Source: Rhodoferax potami
Lineage (GTDB): Bacteria > Pseudomonadota > Gammaproteobacteria > Burkholderiales > Burkholderiaceae_C
Assembly (NCBI RefSeq): GCF_032193805.1
Contig: NZ_JAVBIK010000001.1
Span: 744,001-808,000, forward strand
Reading direction: 5' to 3'
Length of the DNA: 64,000 bases
Shown: in pieces, positions 63,429 to 64,000 of the stretch
Layout: each line of letters begins with the position of its first letter
Position numbering within the stretch: the first letter of the stretch is position 1
Notes under the pieces: model-generated
Databases searched by the model: none
Told to the model about the DNA's origin: nothing
What the model saw: the letters and a program-made list of their open reading frames with translations, nothing else
Translations under genes and position numbers: made by a program

Positions 63429-64000
63429 TTAACCGGCCAGGTGAGACAGAGCGCGGGTCACCTCTTGGCTGCCTTGCGCAGCGCCACTCTCCGGCACCAT
63501 GTCGCCCGCGCGGGCCAGCACTTGGCGCAGGTTAGCGGCCAGTGTTTCAGGCGCTTGCGCATCCAGCCCGATCCACGCGCCTTGCGTGAGGGTGATGTGT
63601 GCAGCTTCCACACTGCCGGCACCGGCGCACAGCGTGGTGCGGGTGGGCGCGTCTTCGGACACCAGTACCAGCATGGCGGGCACCACCGCTTCGGGCTTGA
63701 GGGCGGCCAGCACTTGCGGCGGCATCAGGCCTTCGGTCATGCGGGTGGCAGCCGTGGGCGCCAGGCTGTTGACGTGGATGTTGTTTTTGGCGCCTTCCAG
63801 CGCCAGCGTTTGCATCAGGCCCACCAGCGCCAACTTGGCCGCGCCATAGTTACTTTGGCCGAAGTTGCCATACAGGCCGGAGCTGGAGGTCGTCATGAGA
63901 ATGCGGCCGTACTTTTGCTCGGTCATGTGCGGCCACACGGCCTTGCAGCAATGCACTGCGCCCATCAGGTGCACATCCACCACGGTGCGGAAGTCGGCAA
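63429..64000 (-). CDS. short-chain dehydrogenase/reductase, truncated by the window
   Basis: The C-terminal 190 or so residues of an SDR. The active-site SxnYxxxK appears as SSSGLYGNFGQSNYGAAK, with the Tyr and Lys present; NSLAPTAATRMTEGLMP follows. The reading frame stays open to the right edge (ADFRTVVDVHLMG), so the Rossmann N-terminus lies outside. Resembles the SDR part of MFE-2/HSD17B4-like hydroxyacyl-CoA dehydrogenases. Cannot tell whether the 5' end is intact. Confidence 0.85.
   Translation of the reverse strand, partial: ADFRTVVDVHLMGAVHCCKAVWPHMTEQKYGRILMTTSSSGLYGNFGQSNYGAAKLALVGLMQTLALEGAKNNIHVNSLAPTAATRMTEGLMPPQVLAALKPEAVVPAMLVLVSEDAPTRTTLCAGAGSVEAAHITLTQGAWIGLDAQAPETLAANLRQVLARAGDMVPESGAAQGSQEVTRALSHLAG

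Overview
The window is GC-rich (about 60%), gene-dense chromosomal DNA that fits a betaproteobacterium of the Comamonadaceae (Rhodoferax/Curvibacter-like). This placement is inferred from gene families (proteobacterial GshA, GlnS, DUF938, DUF6172, a phasin-like protein, YHS/NERD/HEPN accessory genes) and from the style of the short intergenic repeats. No database search was possible. No tRNA, rRNA, IS element, prophage or CRISPR array was seen.

Layout. 0-10 kb: suhB, two tandem paralogous PAS-GGDEF-EAL proteins read leftward, then mutS. 10-15.5 kb: a solitary Anbu-type proteasome-like peptidase, an alpha/beta hydrolase, a GAF-PAS histidine kinase and a REC-GGDQF-EAL regulator, the last three closely spaced or overlapping. 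15.5-22.6 kb: uppP, a MacA/MacB-type efflux operon read leftward, then a 2TM protein with a LytS/LytR-type two-component pair. 22.7-26 kb: two branched-chain amino-acid-type binding proteins with a small protein between them whose P-loop is degenerate. 26-32 kb: membrane protein, glutaminase, diguanylate cyclase, glnS. 32-41 kb: an accessory stretch with an AT-rich NACHT NTPase (probable anti-phage bNACHT), a NERD nuclease-like membrane protein, a peroxiredoxin/AraC pair, an MNT/HEPN pair and a mini GIY-YIG protein. 41-64 kb: mostly housekeeping and stress genes (udk, msrA, GST, OYE, trxC, MtfA-like peptidase, UspA, SRAP protein, rbgA, gshA) mixed with more GGDEF proteins, ending in a truncated SDR gene.

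Two repeat systems are the most striking non-coding structure. (1) A roughly 60-bp double-hairpin element (GCTAC...GTAGC followed by a GCGCA...TGCGC-type hairpin and TAGAGGCC) occurs about twelve times. It is mostly intergenic, but four copies sit in frame inside mutS (two), the LytS-type kinase and the LytR-type regulator. Five same-orientation copies between 34.4 and 40.6 kb separate accessory gene blocks. (2) A different module of about 110 bp occurs four times in the same orientation between 49.7 and 54.0 kb. Each copy carries TTACCCC, exactly 19 nt, then the perfect DnaA-box word TGTGGATAA. In three copies a GCC/GGC hairpin follows.

Functionally the window is rich in cyclic-di-GMP signalling (seven GGDEF/EAL-type proteins, two of them with degenerate GGDEF motifs), envelope functions and redox/stress defence. 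The NACHT, NERD and MNT/HEPN genes are candidate phage-defence or toxin genes.
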